Assembly (NCBI GenBank): GCA_015183035.1 | Contig: JACZZP010000006.1 | Span: 620,001 to 684,000 of the forward strand | From: Meloidogyne chitwoodi | Lineage: Eukaryota > Nematoda > Chromadorea > Rhabditida > Meloidogynidae | Direction: 5' to 3' | Length of the DNA: 64,000 bases | Part shown: positions 49,388 to 60,540 of the stretch, one piece after another | How the letters are laid out: every line of letters begins with the position of its first letter | How positions within the stretch are numbered: position 1 is the first letter of the stretch | Made by a program: the position numbers and the translations under genes | The notes under the pieces: generated by a model | The model's input: the letters and a program-made list of their open reading frames with translations, nothing else | Databases searched by the model: none | Told to the model about the DNA's origin: nothing

Positions 49388-49646
49388 GATGCTAGTATTT
49401 AGTAAAAGTTAACTAAAAAGAAGAGAAATTTTATTTATTTTTTAAATTATTTAAAAAAACAAACAAACATTCTTTAAATTTATATTTATTTATTCTCTAT
49501 TTATTTATTAAAACAATCTTTTTTTAAAAAAATTACTTTTAGATTTCTGATAAATTCTTTTAATTTTTATTTTTTATTTAATTTAAAAAAAATATTTTTT
49601 ATAAAAATTAAAATATATATGAAGGAATAAATTATTTATTTTAAAA

Positions 49647-49815
49647 TAGAGCGAAACTTCCGGACGCCCACAAATGCTTACAAAGAAATTTGTTTATCTC
49701 CCTTTTTAAAGGACTAAAGGGTAAAATAATTTATTTAACAATTTTGTAGCATAGTACTAAATCCATATCCAAGTTTTGGACCAGAAATTTGAGTCCTGAA
49801 GTTTTGGCCTGCATC
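49647..49815. repeat. Dispersed repeat, copy 2 (partner 41873-42072)
   Basis: Same words as copy 1, starting GAGCGAAACTTCCGGACG. It is followed after about 100 bases by the cysteine-rich pseudogene fragment. Confidence 0.65.
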
Positions 49816-49919
49816 TTTATAATTTAAGGTTATAATAGAGGAAAAGGAAAAATAACGGAACATAATGGACAATCTAGTAATAGGGAACGGGGAAAATTGA
49901 AAAAATATCAAAATTGGGG

Positions 49920-50034
49920 TTCGGGGACGAAGAGAGTATAAGAGCAGATTGCATAGATACTCCTGAAAAACTGTGAAAATAAAGGTTTTATTATAATTGT
50001 GTTCATTCTAATGAACATGATTTTTGCATATAAT
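49920..50034 (+). pseudogene. Fragment of the cysteine-rich gene family, disabled
   Basis: It reads R-A-D-C-I-D-T-P-E-K-L then TGA where the 45888 gene has Cys, followed by AATAAAGGTTTTA...TGTGTTCATTCTAATGAACATGATTTTTGC, matching the end of that gene with an insertion. The signal-peptide exon is absent. Confidence 0.65.
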
Positions 50035-50229
50035 TTTATATTTTATTAATATAAAAAATATAAATTCTATTTTTTTTACTAGAATAATATTATTTAATAA
50101 ACATTTAATATAAATTAATTAAAATAAAAAATAAAACCCTTTATAAAAAAAATAAAAAAGAATAGGTATTTTATATTTACATTTTTATTATTTTAAAAAT
50201 AAAAAATAATAATATATCTTTTTATTTAG

Positions 50230-50355
50230 CCAATCATACTTTGCATACTATTATTAGTAGGTGTAATTTTATTTTTAAATATATTTATTAAAACTATTAA
50301 TTTTTTAATAAGAATTTTAGTATCTGTTCTAACTGTTTTATTTAATGTTAAATAA
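50230..50355 (+). other. Possible hydrophobic terminal exon
   Basis: After a good acceptor (TTATTTAG) an open frame of 41 codons to TAA reads PIILCILLLVGVILFLNIF... and is strongly hydrophobic, like one or two membrane segments. No upstream exon could be tied to it. It could be the remnant of a membrane gene or chance. Confidence 0.2.
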
Positions 50356-50405
50356 ATAATTGGAGGAAAACCTGAAAATTAATTAATTTTATTTATTATT
50401 ATTAA

Positions 50406-51723
50406 TTACTATATACTTATAAAAAAGGTGGACTTGAGCGAAAAGAAAAAATTACGCTTTAACGGAGTAAGTTAGAGGTCTGAAAGTTTGACATCTTGCT
50501 GGGTACTTTTAATGGGGCATCTGGGAAAAATAAGGATTTTTTGGTACCGTGGTTCCTTGGTACCTAAATCGCGTTGGTCACATGGATATCTCGGAAACGA
50601 GGGCAGATAGCGGAAAACTTCCGCTGGGAGGCACTTCCGCACCAATAAGCTGATATCGAATTTAAAAAAAAAATTTTAAAAATATTAACGGGGAACCCGG
50701 TAGGCGCGAATTCGCAGACGCCCCATATATTCGCCGAGCCATAACTTGATGGGGAATTGATGTAATGAGCTCAAATTCAGAATATAGATGTATCGTCTTA
50801 AGATGAAGGTGCTTTCATCACCAAAAGTTTTGTGACACTCAAATGTAGCACTGAACTGGGTGTTTGGACACTTCAGTGATGGATATCTCGGGAATGAGAA
50901 GAGATCGCAGAAAAGTTCCAACGGTAGAATTTTAAGTTGGAACAAGTAGATATCTTTAAGAAAAAACTCGGATTCGAATTTCGGATTTGAAGGGTAGTTA
51001 TTGGTCTACAAAAATTCAAAATTCCGAAATTTTTTGAGATTGAAAAATTGAAAAGCCTTTAAGGGATATCAATCAGTTGAGAGTGACCTGTCATAAAAGA
51101 AGAGAGAAAATGTGAAGCAAAAAGTTTCTGAAGCAGGGGAAAAAGTGAAGCAAGGGATGAAGCATGCAAAATACAAATTACAAAATTACAAGCCAATATC
51201 CATTTATGTTGATCAATTATTAAATTAAATAATAATTGGTTTGTTGAACAGAAAATAATTGATCAAAATTCAGAAATTTTAAAACATCAATTTGTTCATA
51301 AATTGATATATTTTTCATATTTTTCTAAAAATATAGAATACAAAATATCAATATTAAATCATTTAATTGAAAAACGCTAATCTTCTTTTTTTATTAAGAA
51401 TGTCTATTTTTAAATAAATTGAATTTTTAAAAATTTATTTTTATCAAAGCAATTTTCCCACAATCAAAAAAAAATGTTGAGGTTAAATGCCACAATTTTT
51501 TTTACATAAATTGCTTTCCCTTATACATTTTTTGCCCTTTTTATTTTTTTTAATAAATAATCTTATTTTATATTTTGGAAAGGCAGTTTATTGGCAAAAG
51601 AAGCAAGAAAATTTTTTAGACAAATAATTTCTGCACTTGATTTTTGCCATGCACATAATATTTTTTTGTTTTTTTAATTTTTTTTTAATTTTAAGCCATC
51701 GTGATTTAAAAACTGAAAATTTA
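50406..51723. repeat. 1318-bp direct repeat, copy 1
   Basis: It is repeated at 52916-54233 (offset exactly 2510) with only two differences noticed (near 50466 and 50495). It contains low-GC and GC-moderate parts and, at its right end, exon fragments of a SAD/BRSK kinase. No TG...CA ends and no polypurine or primer-binding site were seen, so an LTR is not supported. It is best described as a tandem duplication whose second unit is cut short. Confidence 0.9.
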
Positions 51724-51830
51724 TTACTTGATGAAAGGAATAATATTAAAATTGGTTTTTTAATTAAAAATTTTAATTTAATTGAAAAAAAGATTGCCAA
51801 TTTTGGAATGGGCTTCGCCCGAGGAGAGAC
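51578..51830 (+). pseudogene. SAD-1/BRSK-type kinase exon fragments (copy 1)
   Basis: Frame pieces read [20 protein letters not shown] then HAHN (51588-51660) and, after an AAG acceptor, HRDLKTENLLLDERNNIKIG (51698-51753), with NFGMGFA near 51800. These equal the catalytic-loop and DFG region of AMPK-related SAD/BRSK kinases (HRDLKPEN, DFGMA), but the P of KPEN is T, the D of DFG is N, and the intervening donor is lost. Only two exons of a full kinase are present: a captured fragment. Confidence 0.7.
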
Positions 51831-52512
51831 ATCCATCTGCAATGATGGACCGAGGGCCGAAGGCCCGAGTGTGACACCCATCTGCAATGATGAACGAGGG
51901 CCGAAGGCCCGAGGTGTGACATCCATCTGCAATGATGAAACGAGGGCCGAAGGCCCGAGGAGTCACACCATCTTCATTGAAGAACCGAGGGCCGAAGGCC
52001 CGAGGTGTGACATCCATCTGCAATGATGGAACCGAGGGCCGAAGGCCCGAGGAGAGACATCCATCTGCAATGATGGACCGAGGGCCGAAGGCCCGAGTGT
52101 GACACCCATCTGCAATGATGAACGAGGGCCGAAGGCCCGAGGTGTGACATCCATCTGCAATGATGAAACGAGGGCCGAAGGCCCGAGGTGTGACATCCAT
52201 CTGTATTGAAGAAACGAGGGCCGAAGTCCCGAAGTGTGACATCCATCTGCAATGATGGAACCGAGGGCCGAAGGCCCGAGGAGAGACATCCATCTGCAAT
52301 GATGGACCGAGGGCCGAAGGCCCGAGTGTGACACCCATCTGCAATGATGAACGAGGGCCGAAGGCCCGAGGTGTGACATCCATCTGCAATGATGAAACGA
52401 GGGCCGAAGGCCCGAGGTGTGACATCCATCTGTATTGAAGAAACGAGGGCCGAAGTCCCGAAGTGTGACATCCATCTGCAATGATGGAACTGAGGGCGAA
52501 GGCCCGAGTTGA
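51817..52512. repeat. GC-rich tandem satellite with about 46-bp monomer and higher-order period
   Basis: About 15 monomers each contain CGAGGGCCGAAGGCCCGAG (a GGGCC-GAA-GGCCC hairpin) plus 'GTGTGACATCCATCTGCAATGATG'. Monomer variants recur in fixed order: the GGAGAGACATCC variant starts at 51823, 52051 and 52280, giving a five-monomer unit of 228-229 bp. Long open frames on the minus strand here are a by-product of the repeat length and are not genes. Confidence 0.9.
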
Positions 52513-52756
52513 TACCATCAGAATGATAAAACATTGGGACAAGGATAATCGAGTATGATGAATTCAATGGGCATGGTCATTTTGGTGCGCAAATTGAGTG
52601 TGGCACTGAAATGGCCAAATAATAAATAAATTAAAAAAAAAGGCGGGATTTAGTGGGAATAATGGAAAATCGGCTATTTTAGAGTTGCGAGGGCCGAATG
52701 CCTGTGGTTTAACATATATTGGGACCCCGTACATTTAATAAGAGAAGCTAAAAATT

Positions 52757-52800
52757 CTAGCAGCGCGCGAAGCGCGCCCCAAAGCCCGATAGGGCTTTTT
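52757..52800. repeat. Two adjacent perfect small hairpins
   Basis: GCGCGCGAAGCGCGC (stem GCGCGC, loop GAA) is followed by AAAGCCCGATAGGGCTTT (loop GAT-like). They sit between the satellite and the second 1.3 kb repeat. Confidence 0.6.
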
Positions 52801-52915
52801 ATCACCCAAAAATAATTTTTACACAAAATTTTTTTAACTTTCTAAATTTTTAAATACATTATGCTATTCTTACATCCCATGTACTGCACTACTGAGTTGT
52901 GCACGCTTTCACTAG

Positions 52916-54233
52916 TTACTATATACTTATAAAAAAGGTGGACTTGAGCGAAAAGAAAAAATTACGCTTTAACGGATTAAGTTAGAGGTCTGAAAGTTTG
53001 ACATCTTGATGGGTACTTTTAATGGGGCATCTGGGAAAAATAAGGATTTTTTGGTACCGTGGTTCCTTGGTACCTAAATCGCGTTGGTCACATGGATATC
53101 TCGGAAACGAGGGCAGATAGCGGAAAACTTCCGCTGGGAGGCACTTCCGCACCAATAAGCTGATATCGAATTTAAAAAAAAAATTTTAAAAATATTAACG
53201 GGGAACCCGGTAGGCGCGAATTCGCAGACGCCCCATATATTCGCCGAGCCATAACTTGATGGGGAATTGATGTAATGAGCTCAAATTCAGAATATAGATG
53301 TATCGTCTTAAGATGAAGGTGCTTTCATCACCAAAAGTTTTGTGACACTCAAATGTAGCACTGAACTGGGTGTTTGGACACTTCAGTGATGGATATCTCG
53401 GGAATGAGAAGAGATCGCAGAAAAGTTCCAACGGTAGAATTTTAAGTTGGAACAAGTAGATATCTTTAAGAAAAAACTCGGATTCGAATTTCGGATTTGA
53501 AGGGTAGTTATTGGTCTACAAAAATTCAAAATTCCGAAATTTTTTGAGATTGAAAAATTGAAAAGCCTTTAAGGGATATCAATCAGTTGAGAGTGACCTG
53601 TCATAAAAGAAGAGAGAAAATGTGAAGCAAAAAGTTTCTGAAGCAGGGGAAAAAGTGAAGCAAGGGATGAAGCATGCAAAATACAAATTACAAAATTACA
53701 AGCCAATATCCATTTATGTTGATCAATTATTAAATTAAATAATAATTGGTTTGTTGAACAGAAAATAATTGATCAAAATTCAGAAATTTTAAAACATCAA
53801 TTTGTTCATAAATTGATATATTTTTCATATTTTTCTAAAAATATAGAATACAAAATATCAATATTAAATCATTTAATTGAAAAACGCTAATCTTCTTTTT
53901 TTATTAAGAATGTCTATTTTTAAATAAATTGAATTTTTAAAAATTTATTTTTATCAAAGCAATTTTCCCACAATCAAAAAAAAATGTTGAGGTTAAATGC
54001 CACAATTTTTTTTACATAAATTGCTTTCCCTTATACATTTTTTGCCCTTTTTATTTTTTTTAATAAATAATCTTATTTTATATTTTGGAAAGGCAGTTTA
54101 TTGGCAAAAGAAGCAAGAAAATTTTTTAGACAAATAATTTCTGCACTTGATTTTTGCCATGCACATAATATTTTTTTGTTTTTTTAATTTTTTTTTAATT
54201 TTAAGCCATCGTGATTTAAAAACTGAAAATTTA
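52916..54233. repeat. 1318-bp direct repeat, copy 2
   Basis: Same sequence as 50406-51723. The match ends abruptly within the kinase fragment (...CTGAAAATTTA), just before the place where the satellite would begin. A second copy of the kinase pieces is thus at 54098-54233. Confidence 0.9.
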
Positions 54234-54793
54234 CTCATGATCAATCTAATTCAATCTTTTGCTATTTTCTTAGATTGGCCGGTCATTTTAAATTAAAAAA
54301 AAGTATGCAAAAAAATTTATTATTTTTTGCATACTTTTTTGAATTAATAAATAGAAAAAAATGTGTGTCATTTACACTCATTTATTTATTTTTATTCCCC
54401 TCACAATAAGGGATTGTTTTGGCAAAGAAATTTAAAATTTAAAGATTTTTATTTTCTTCTTATCCCTCTCAATTATGGACCAATTATTTAATTTGATTGA
54501 GATATTAAATTGACTTTTAAAATTAGGTGGCATTAAAAACAATTTCTTTCTTTTAATAAACCAAAAAATAGATAGAGAACTATTTTCTGTACTTTTAAAT
54601 TTTGACGGCAAAATTTAAAAGTAAGGATATTACTTTTAATTTTTTTTGTACTATGGATAACTTTTATCTTTAATGCCACGTATATTAAAAATCAATTTAA
54701 ATGCTCAAATTAAATAAATTCATTTAAAATTATATTTTAGGTTAATTATACATTTCTCTTTAAGGATTTTAATTAAATTAGTAAACAAAAAAA

Positions 54794-57261
54794 ATGTTAA
54801 AAAAATTCTTTTTTATTTTTGTTATATTTATTGTTGTTTTTATTCAATTCTGTGAAGGAGGAGGACATAAAAGAAAACAAGAAAATCCTAAACAATCACC
54901 TTTTGGCGATTATTGGGGTATTTTAAAATATTTTGATAATAAAATTTAAATATAAATTTAATTTTCAAAATTTTATAATATTAATGAACACAATTAGTGT
55001 AAAAACATTTAGTCTAATTTTAAAAAAAAAAACTATAAATTTAAAAAAATAAATAAAAAGAATTTTATTTTTAAAACAAAACATTAAAAAATATTTATAT
55101 TTTTTTAAATTTATTTTTAAAAAATATTTTTTTTAATTTAAGATTCTATTAGAGGAGAAGAAAAAATAGAAAAACATGAACTAGTAGATAACGGTTAATA
55201 AAAATATTAAATTAATAAATATTTTAAAATTATTTATAAAATAAAAATTATTTTTTAAGATAATAGAGTAGAAGAAATAGCAGAAAATGAACAAATTAGT
55301 AGTATAAAAACAAAGGAAATAGTAAATCCTCAAAAAAGACTTAAAAGTAAATAAAAATGTTTATAAAATTTATTTATTCTTAAAATATTTAATTTTTATA
55401 AAAATTAAAATATATATGAAGGAGAAAAATTATTTATTTTAACAAATAATATTTTTTTTAATTTGAGGTGATAATAGAAAAACCAGAAAAATAGCAGAAC
55501 TTGGACAATCTAGTAATAAAGGTTAACAAAAATATTTAATTTTTTATAAAATTTACTTTTCATATTTTTCCATTTTAGGTTTATAGGTAGTTAGGAATAA
55601 ATAATAAAGTAATTGAAAACTAATTTTAAAAGACCGGATATTTTTTAAAATTAATTTTATAATTAGATCAAACAGAAGATGGAAATACTTTAAAAAAAAG
55701 GGTGGAGTAAAGCCACATAAACAAAGAATTAATTTTGGTAATATACTTATGTCTATGATAGTCATGGTGCCAAAGGCCAAGTTGTATCGTACTGTGAGAA
55801 TAAAAATTCTCACAAATGTAATGTGAGAATTCATATGCCACCTAGTGAAGATCCTACAATTTTGAAACAAGTAAACGAACACAATTGTCCGGGAACGAGC
55901 AACAAAGGTAAATTTAATATAATTTAATAATTAATTTTATTTAACAATGCTTTTATTAAAAAGAAAAAAATTTAAAATTCATTTATATAAATCTCTTTTT
56001 AAAAAAATTAAATTTTAGGTGAAAGTGCACAAGGAGTATGGCAATTTCCAAAAGGGGTAGGGCAACGCGAACAAGATTTATGGCAACGTAAACAACAACG
56101 AGCACAGGAGTTATGGAAACGTGAACAAACGATGGTATTAAATTATTTATAATTTAATTAATATTTAACTTTAATAGATAATTATTTTTAAATATTCAAA
56201 TTTATATTTTTTTAATTTAATTAAAATATTTATAGGAAGATGAGGGTGAACCAAGTAAGTTTATTATTGAATAAATAAATAATATATTTAAATTATTAAT
56301 TATTAAATTTTTAAAATAATATATTTAATTATTATTAAATTATTAAAAATTTATTTAAATAATTATTATCTAAATATTTACGTTGAGCTGGTAAAGAATT
56401 AGAAATATAAAATTATCAAATTTATTAGTATCTTTTCATATTTTTACTCTTTGGTTTTACAATATTTTGATAAATAATTAAAATAAAATTTTAAATTAAT
56501 TAAAATTAATTTAAAAATTAGTTCGTCTAAAAGTTGAAGAGATTGACAAAAAGATAGGAACAGGAAAAAAATATATAATTAATTATGAAGGTCACACTTA
56601 TAACAAAGCTAACACTAATAGAATTAATACGATAATTTATTGGCGTTGCTCGAAAAGAGGCTGTAAAGCAAGAATTCATACAAATGCTGATGAAAATCCT
56701 CTACTTTTGAAAGAATTAGATGAACACTGTCACGAATTGAATAAACCAGGTAAATTTAATATAAATTAAAACTTAATTTATAAAATACTTAACAATGTTT
56801 TTATTAAATTTTAAAAAATTTAACTTTTTATTTCAATAAATAATTTTAAAAATTTAAATTTTAGTTCAACAAGCAGAAGAGGTATTAATATTTATAATTC
56901 ACTAATATGTAACTATAATAATTATTTTAAAATATCTAAATTAATTTATTTAAAGTTTTTTTTATGTTTTTGATTAAAAATTAAATTTTATAAAATTTAA
57001 ATGAAAATTTATTTTATTAAAATTTAATTAAAATATTTATAGGAAAATGAGTATAACTCAAGTAAGTTTTATTTTAAAATTAATAAAAATATTTAAAATT
57101 TATTAAGATAATTTTCTTAAAAATAAATTATAATTTTATAAAAAAAGAAATTTTCATTAGAAAATAAATTAAAATTATTTTTAAAAATAGAATTTAAAAA
57201 CATTAAAAAATTAGTTTATATAATTTTAGTTTTTGATGGTGCATTTACTAAAGATGATTGA
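54794..57261 (+). CDS. FLY-10: secreted member with two separate FLYWCH domain exons, first one frameshifted
   Basis: Exon 1 is 54794-54917 (signal peptide MLKKFFFIFVIFIVVFIQFC, then GGGHKRKQENPKQ). Micro-exons lie near 55143, 55261 and 55470. Domain exon 1 (55667-55907) is 241 bp where 243 is expected; two single-base losses (an eight-A run near 55692, and near 55740) separate three frames that together show YTYVYDS, YCENKNSHKC, NVRIH and NEHNC. An unusual exon near 56019-56133 encodes repeats of WQR-K/E-Q. The second domain exon (about 56521-56749) is intact: YEGHTY, IYWRC, RGCKARIHT, DEHCH (His-x-His kept). The tail ends with a small acidic exon (57230-57261, DGAFTKDD). It is called a gene because most exons are sound; a pseudogene or assembly errors in homopolymers are equally open. 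Confidence 0.55.
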
Positions 57262-58090
57262 AATCAATTTAGGAAATAGATAAAAAAAGCAAAAATGGAT
57301 ATATTTTGAAAGATAATTTATTTTTTTGATTATTTTAATTAAGATGCCGCCCCGTCTTCCCGACGGGCTTTCTCAAAAAATCACAAAAGGGTCCCCTCTA
57401 TGAGTTGTCTCCGTTAATTTTGCTCTAGGCATAACTTGTCCCAGAGTGTTGATTATCTCCACAATCCTCGGCGTTTCCCCGACAATATTTCTTGTCCTCT
57501 TTCCCTGTTAAAGCCCTCCCCGCCTTTCGGGCGATACTCTAATTTTAATTTAAACAAAAGTATACTATCATTATTTAAATTTATTCTCTATTTATTTATT
57601 AATCTTTTCTTTTTCTATAAAATTATTTAAACAAATTTATAAATTATATAAAAAAAGGTAATTATTATCGAAACAAATAAGTAATAAATTAATATTTTTA
57701 AAATATAAATTTTAAAATATAATTATTAATTTATTCAAAATTTTTATTTGACAAAATCTTTTGAAGTATATAATTGGCAAACCGTTTCCTCTATTTTTTA
57801 ACAAAAAAAATATTTTATTTTTATTAATTGTTAATTATTTACAATTTGTTAAGCTGACCATAATACAGAGAAACTTAATTTATTTTTTATTTATTTATTT
57901 ATCTTTCACAATCATAGACAATTTATGTATTAATGTATGTCACAAAATTATAAAAAATAAATTGCCTTATTTGCCACAATTTAATTTTAAAAATCAATTA
58001 AAGTGTTTAAATTAAAAAAATTTATTATAAAAAAATAAATTTTTTTATTAATAAGCCTTCAATTAAAGATTTTAATTATATTAAAAACAC
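57262..58090. other. Intergenic with a GC-rich insertion
   Basis: 57340-57545 is markedly GC-richer than its surroundings ('gccgccccgtcttcccgacggg', 'ccccgcctttcgggcg'), includes a CCCGTC...GACGGG hairpin, and looks like an inserted repeat of unknown type. The remainder is AT-rich with no supported gene. Confidence 0.45.
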
Positions 58091-58109
58091 AAAAAATGTC
58101 TAAATTCTT

Positions 58110-58400
58110 TATTATTGTATGCATCCCAAGCATCGGTTATCCATCCAAGATAAACTTTAATTGGTGGTGGCCGTGGTTTTCCTCCACAAGTAAGTTCCTT
58201 CTCTCCATGCATAAACCAATCATCATACCTTCTTTGAATGTGTTGCTTGAATGATCCATTCAGACAAACATCACCTGGCTAAAAATGTAAATAATATACA
58301 TGAAAAATCTTTAAAAAACCTATAACCATTTGGTAGTTCCACAGGAATAAGTGCGGTGTGAACATCCAATTGCTTAAGTTCCTTTTTTGTAGGGGAGGGA
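58110..58400 (-). pseudogene. DDE (pogo/Tigger-like) transposase C-terminal remnant
   Basis: The minus strand reads ELKQLDVHTALIPVELPNGY then, after an AG, PGDVCLNGSFKQHIQRRYDDW, GKPRPPPIKVYLGWITDAWDAY. The order (LDVHTALIP, PGDV-LN-x-FK, W-I-x-x-A-W-D) fits the end of the DDE_1 endonuclease domain of pogo/Tigger-type transposases. The catalytic Asp residues and the N-terminal DNA-binding part are absent, so it is a fragment. Plus-strand ATG at 58096 (MSKFFIIV) mimics a FLY start and may be a FLY remnant abutting it. Confidence 0.55.
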
Positions 58401-59402
58401 AAACCAACCTAATCGGTTAGTGGGTTGATTAAAGACTGAAGTTGATTTGCTGATTTTCCCTTCCCTTATATTAGCCAAAAAGGTTGGGCGAGGAGTTCTA
58501 AGAATATGACAGTAACATTAATGGAACTCTTATTTCCTTATTTTTATTTATTTTATTAAATATATTTATTTAAAATTTTATTTTTATTTTTAAAGGTTTT
58601 TAACTGAAAAACCCTAATACTAATTCGTTAAGCTTGCTTCTAATATTTGAAAATATATACTATTAAAAAAAGGTTATTTTAAATCTAGAAATATTAATTT
58701 AATTTCTCTTTATATTTTCAAATAATCTTTGGGAAAAACTATAAGACTTGAAGAAAAAATTGAGGCACAAAAAAAAGTAAAAAAATTACCCCTAGTCGTT
58801 AAATTTTTGGAAAATTATATTTTGATAAAAAAATAAAAAATATTAATAAAAACAATAAAATCTAAGACTGTGTGAACTTTTATGATTTTTACTAATTAAA
58901 AGTTTTAATGTTTTTTTCTAATGAATTTTAAATGTTTATTTTATATTACAGTAACCAACTTCTGTTTTATTTAATTTAATTTTAATTTAAAAAAGTCAAT
59001 TTTTAATTTTATAATTAAAAGAAGCGATGCGAATTGATTGGCAAATATTTTATTAGAGAAATTGAAAAATTTACAATTGATTTTTAAAAATTTCTAAATT
59101 GTAAAAGAAAAAATTTTAAAAATGGGGGAAGGAAAAATTTAAACAAAAAAATTTCATTTTCCTTCCCTAGACAATGGAAAGTGAGGGTAACAATGGCAAA
59201 TGCCAATCCTTTCCTTAAATTAAAAAAAAATTGCCTTTAAACAAAGAAAAATCATACCTATGTTAATTTATTAATTGACTAAAATGCGCACGCGTTAAAA
59301 TTAAAAAATAGAATATAAAAGCCCTTAGACAAAAAGAGAAAATTATTCAAAAATTTAATTCAAATAAACTTTTAAAAAAACTTTAATTCCATTTAAACAA
59401 AA

Positions 59403-60160
59403 ATGTCAAAATTATTTTTTGTTCTTGTTATATTTACTATTGTTTTTATTCAATGTATTTATGCCCCTCCTAGTAAAGGTCGTAGAACCTTAGTCAAAAA
59501 TTGTAGCTTTACTTCACGAGCTCCTTTTGGGGATCATACAGGTATTTTAAAAAGAATAAAATTTAAATAAAATTTATTTACAAAATTTTATATTATAAGT
59601 AATATTTATGAACATTTTAATATAAAAACATTTATATTTAATTAAAATTATTTAAATTAAAAAATAATAATATTTTTAAAATAAAATATTATTTTTTTAA
59701 AATTCATTGTAAAATAATGTTTTTTTTAATTTAAGATGTTCATAGAAACCCAGTAAAAGGAGTACAAGATAGTGGTAATTAAAAATAATAAATTAAAAAA
59801 AATAATTATTTTAAATTTAAGATTCTAATGGAGAAGGACATGGAAATCATTTAAGTAAATAAAAATATTATTTATAAAAAATTAAATAATAATAATATTA
59901 ATTCATGGAGATTTTAAATTTTAGCTTTCTTTAATAATTTAAATAAAATTTAGATGCACCAAATATGGAGAAGTACGCGGCCAGAGATGTTTATACGGTA
60001 TTATTTTTTAAATTATTTTGTTTATTTTTATTAGAAAATTTCGAAAATTTTTTTAAAAATTATTTTATTTTTTTATTTATTTTTTCTTTTAATTTAATAA
60101 TAATTATTTTAGGATGAAGAAAGCTGGTTTAAAGGATATGTTGGACAAAGGCCTTATTAA
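59403..60160 (+). CDS. FLY-11: short secreted family member lacking a FLYWCH domain
   Basis: Exons 59403-59541, 59736-59774, 59822-59854, 59954-59997 and 60113-60160 give 100 aa with no disruption. The signal peptide is MSKLFFVLVIFTIVFIQC; then basic GRRTLVKN and the exon-1 ending FGDHTG shared with FLY-4 and FLY-6. Two micro-exon modules (DVHRNPVKGVQDSG, DSNGEGHGNHL) are followed directly by tail exons (NAPNMEKYAARDVYT, DEESWFKGYVGQRPY). No zinc finger lies in the introns, the longest being 194 bp. It has the promoter word ATGCCA at 59200-59205. It could be a domain-free variant effector or a stable truncation; open exons favour a real gene. Confidence 0.65.
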
Positions 60161-60540
60161 TATTGATGCAAGAGAAAAAAGGAAAGATAAAATATTGAGC
60201 TTGAGAAAATAAAAAATTTTGCATTTTATTTTTTGAGAAAAAACATTGAAACAGACTTTATGAAAAATTCACCTTGTTTATTTAAAAACTTTTCCCTCTA
60301 TGTTTAGTTTTTAGCCTCCTTCCTTTTTATTTTAAATATTTTTTAAAAACTCGATAAATTTAAAAAATCATTTTTTTTTAATTTTGTTGAATTAAACTAT
60401 CAAAACAATTATTATAAAAAAATATTAAGTAATGTTTGGACTTTTTCGATGTTTTAATTAATTCGTATAAATAAAGTTTTTATACTAATTTATTTAAAAT
60501 TAAAAATAATAAAATATATTTATTTAAAATAAAATATTCT

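Noticed and set aside
51588..52567. Several overlapping minus- and plus-strand open frames of 110-254 codons
   Set aside because: They lie in the satellite; monomer lengths near multiples of three keep frames open, and the peptides just repeat the monomer.
50406..54233. LTR retrotransposon
   Set aside because: The two 1318-bp repeats lack TG...CA ends, there is no primer-binding site or polypurine tract, and the interior is only satellite.
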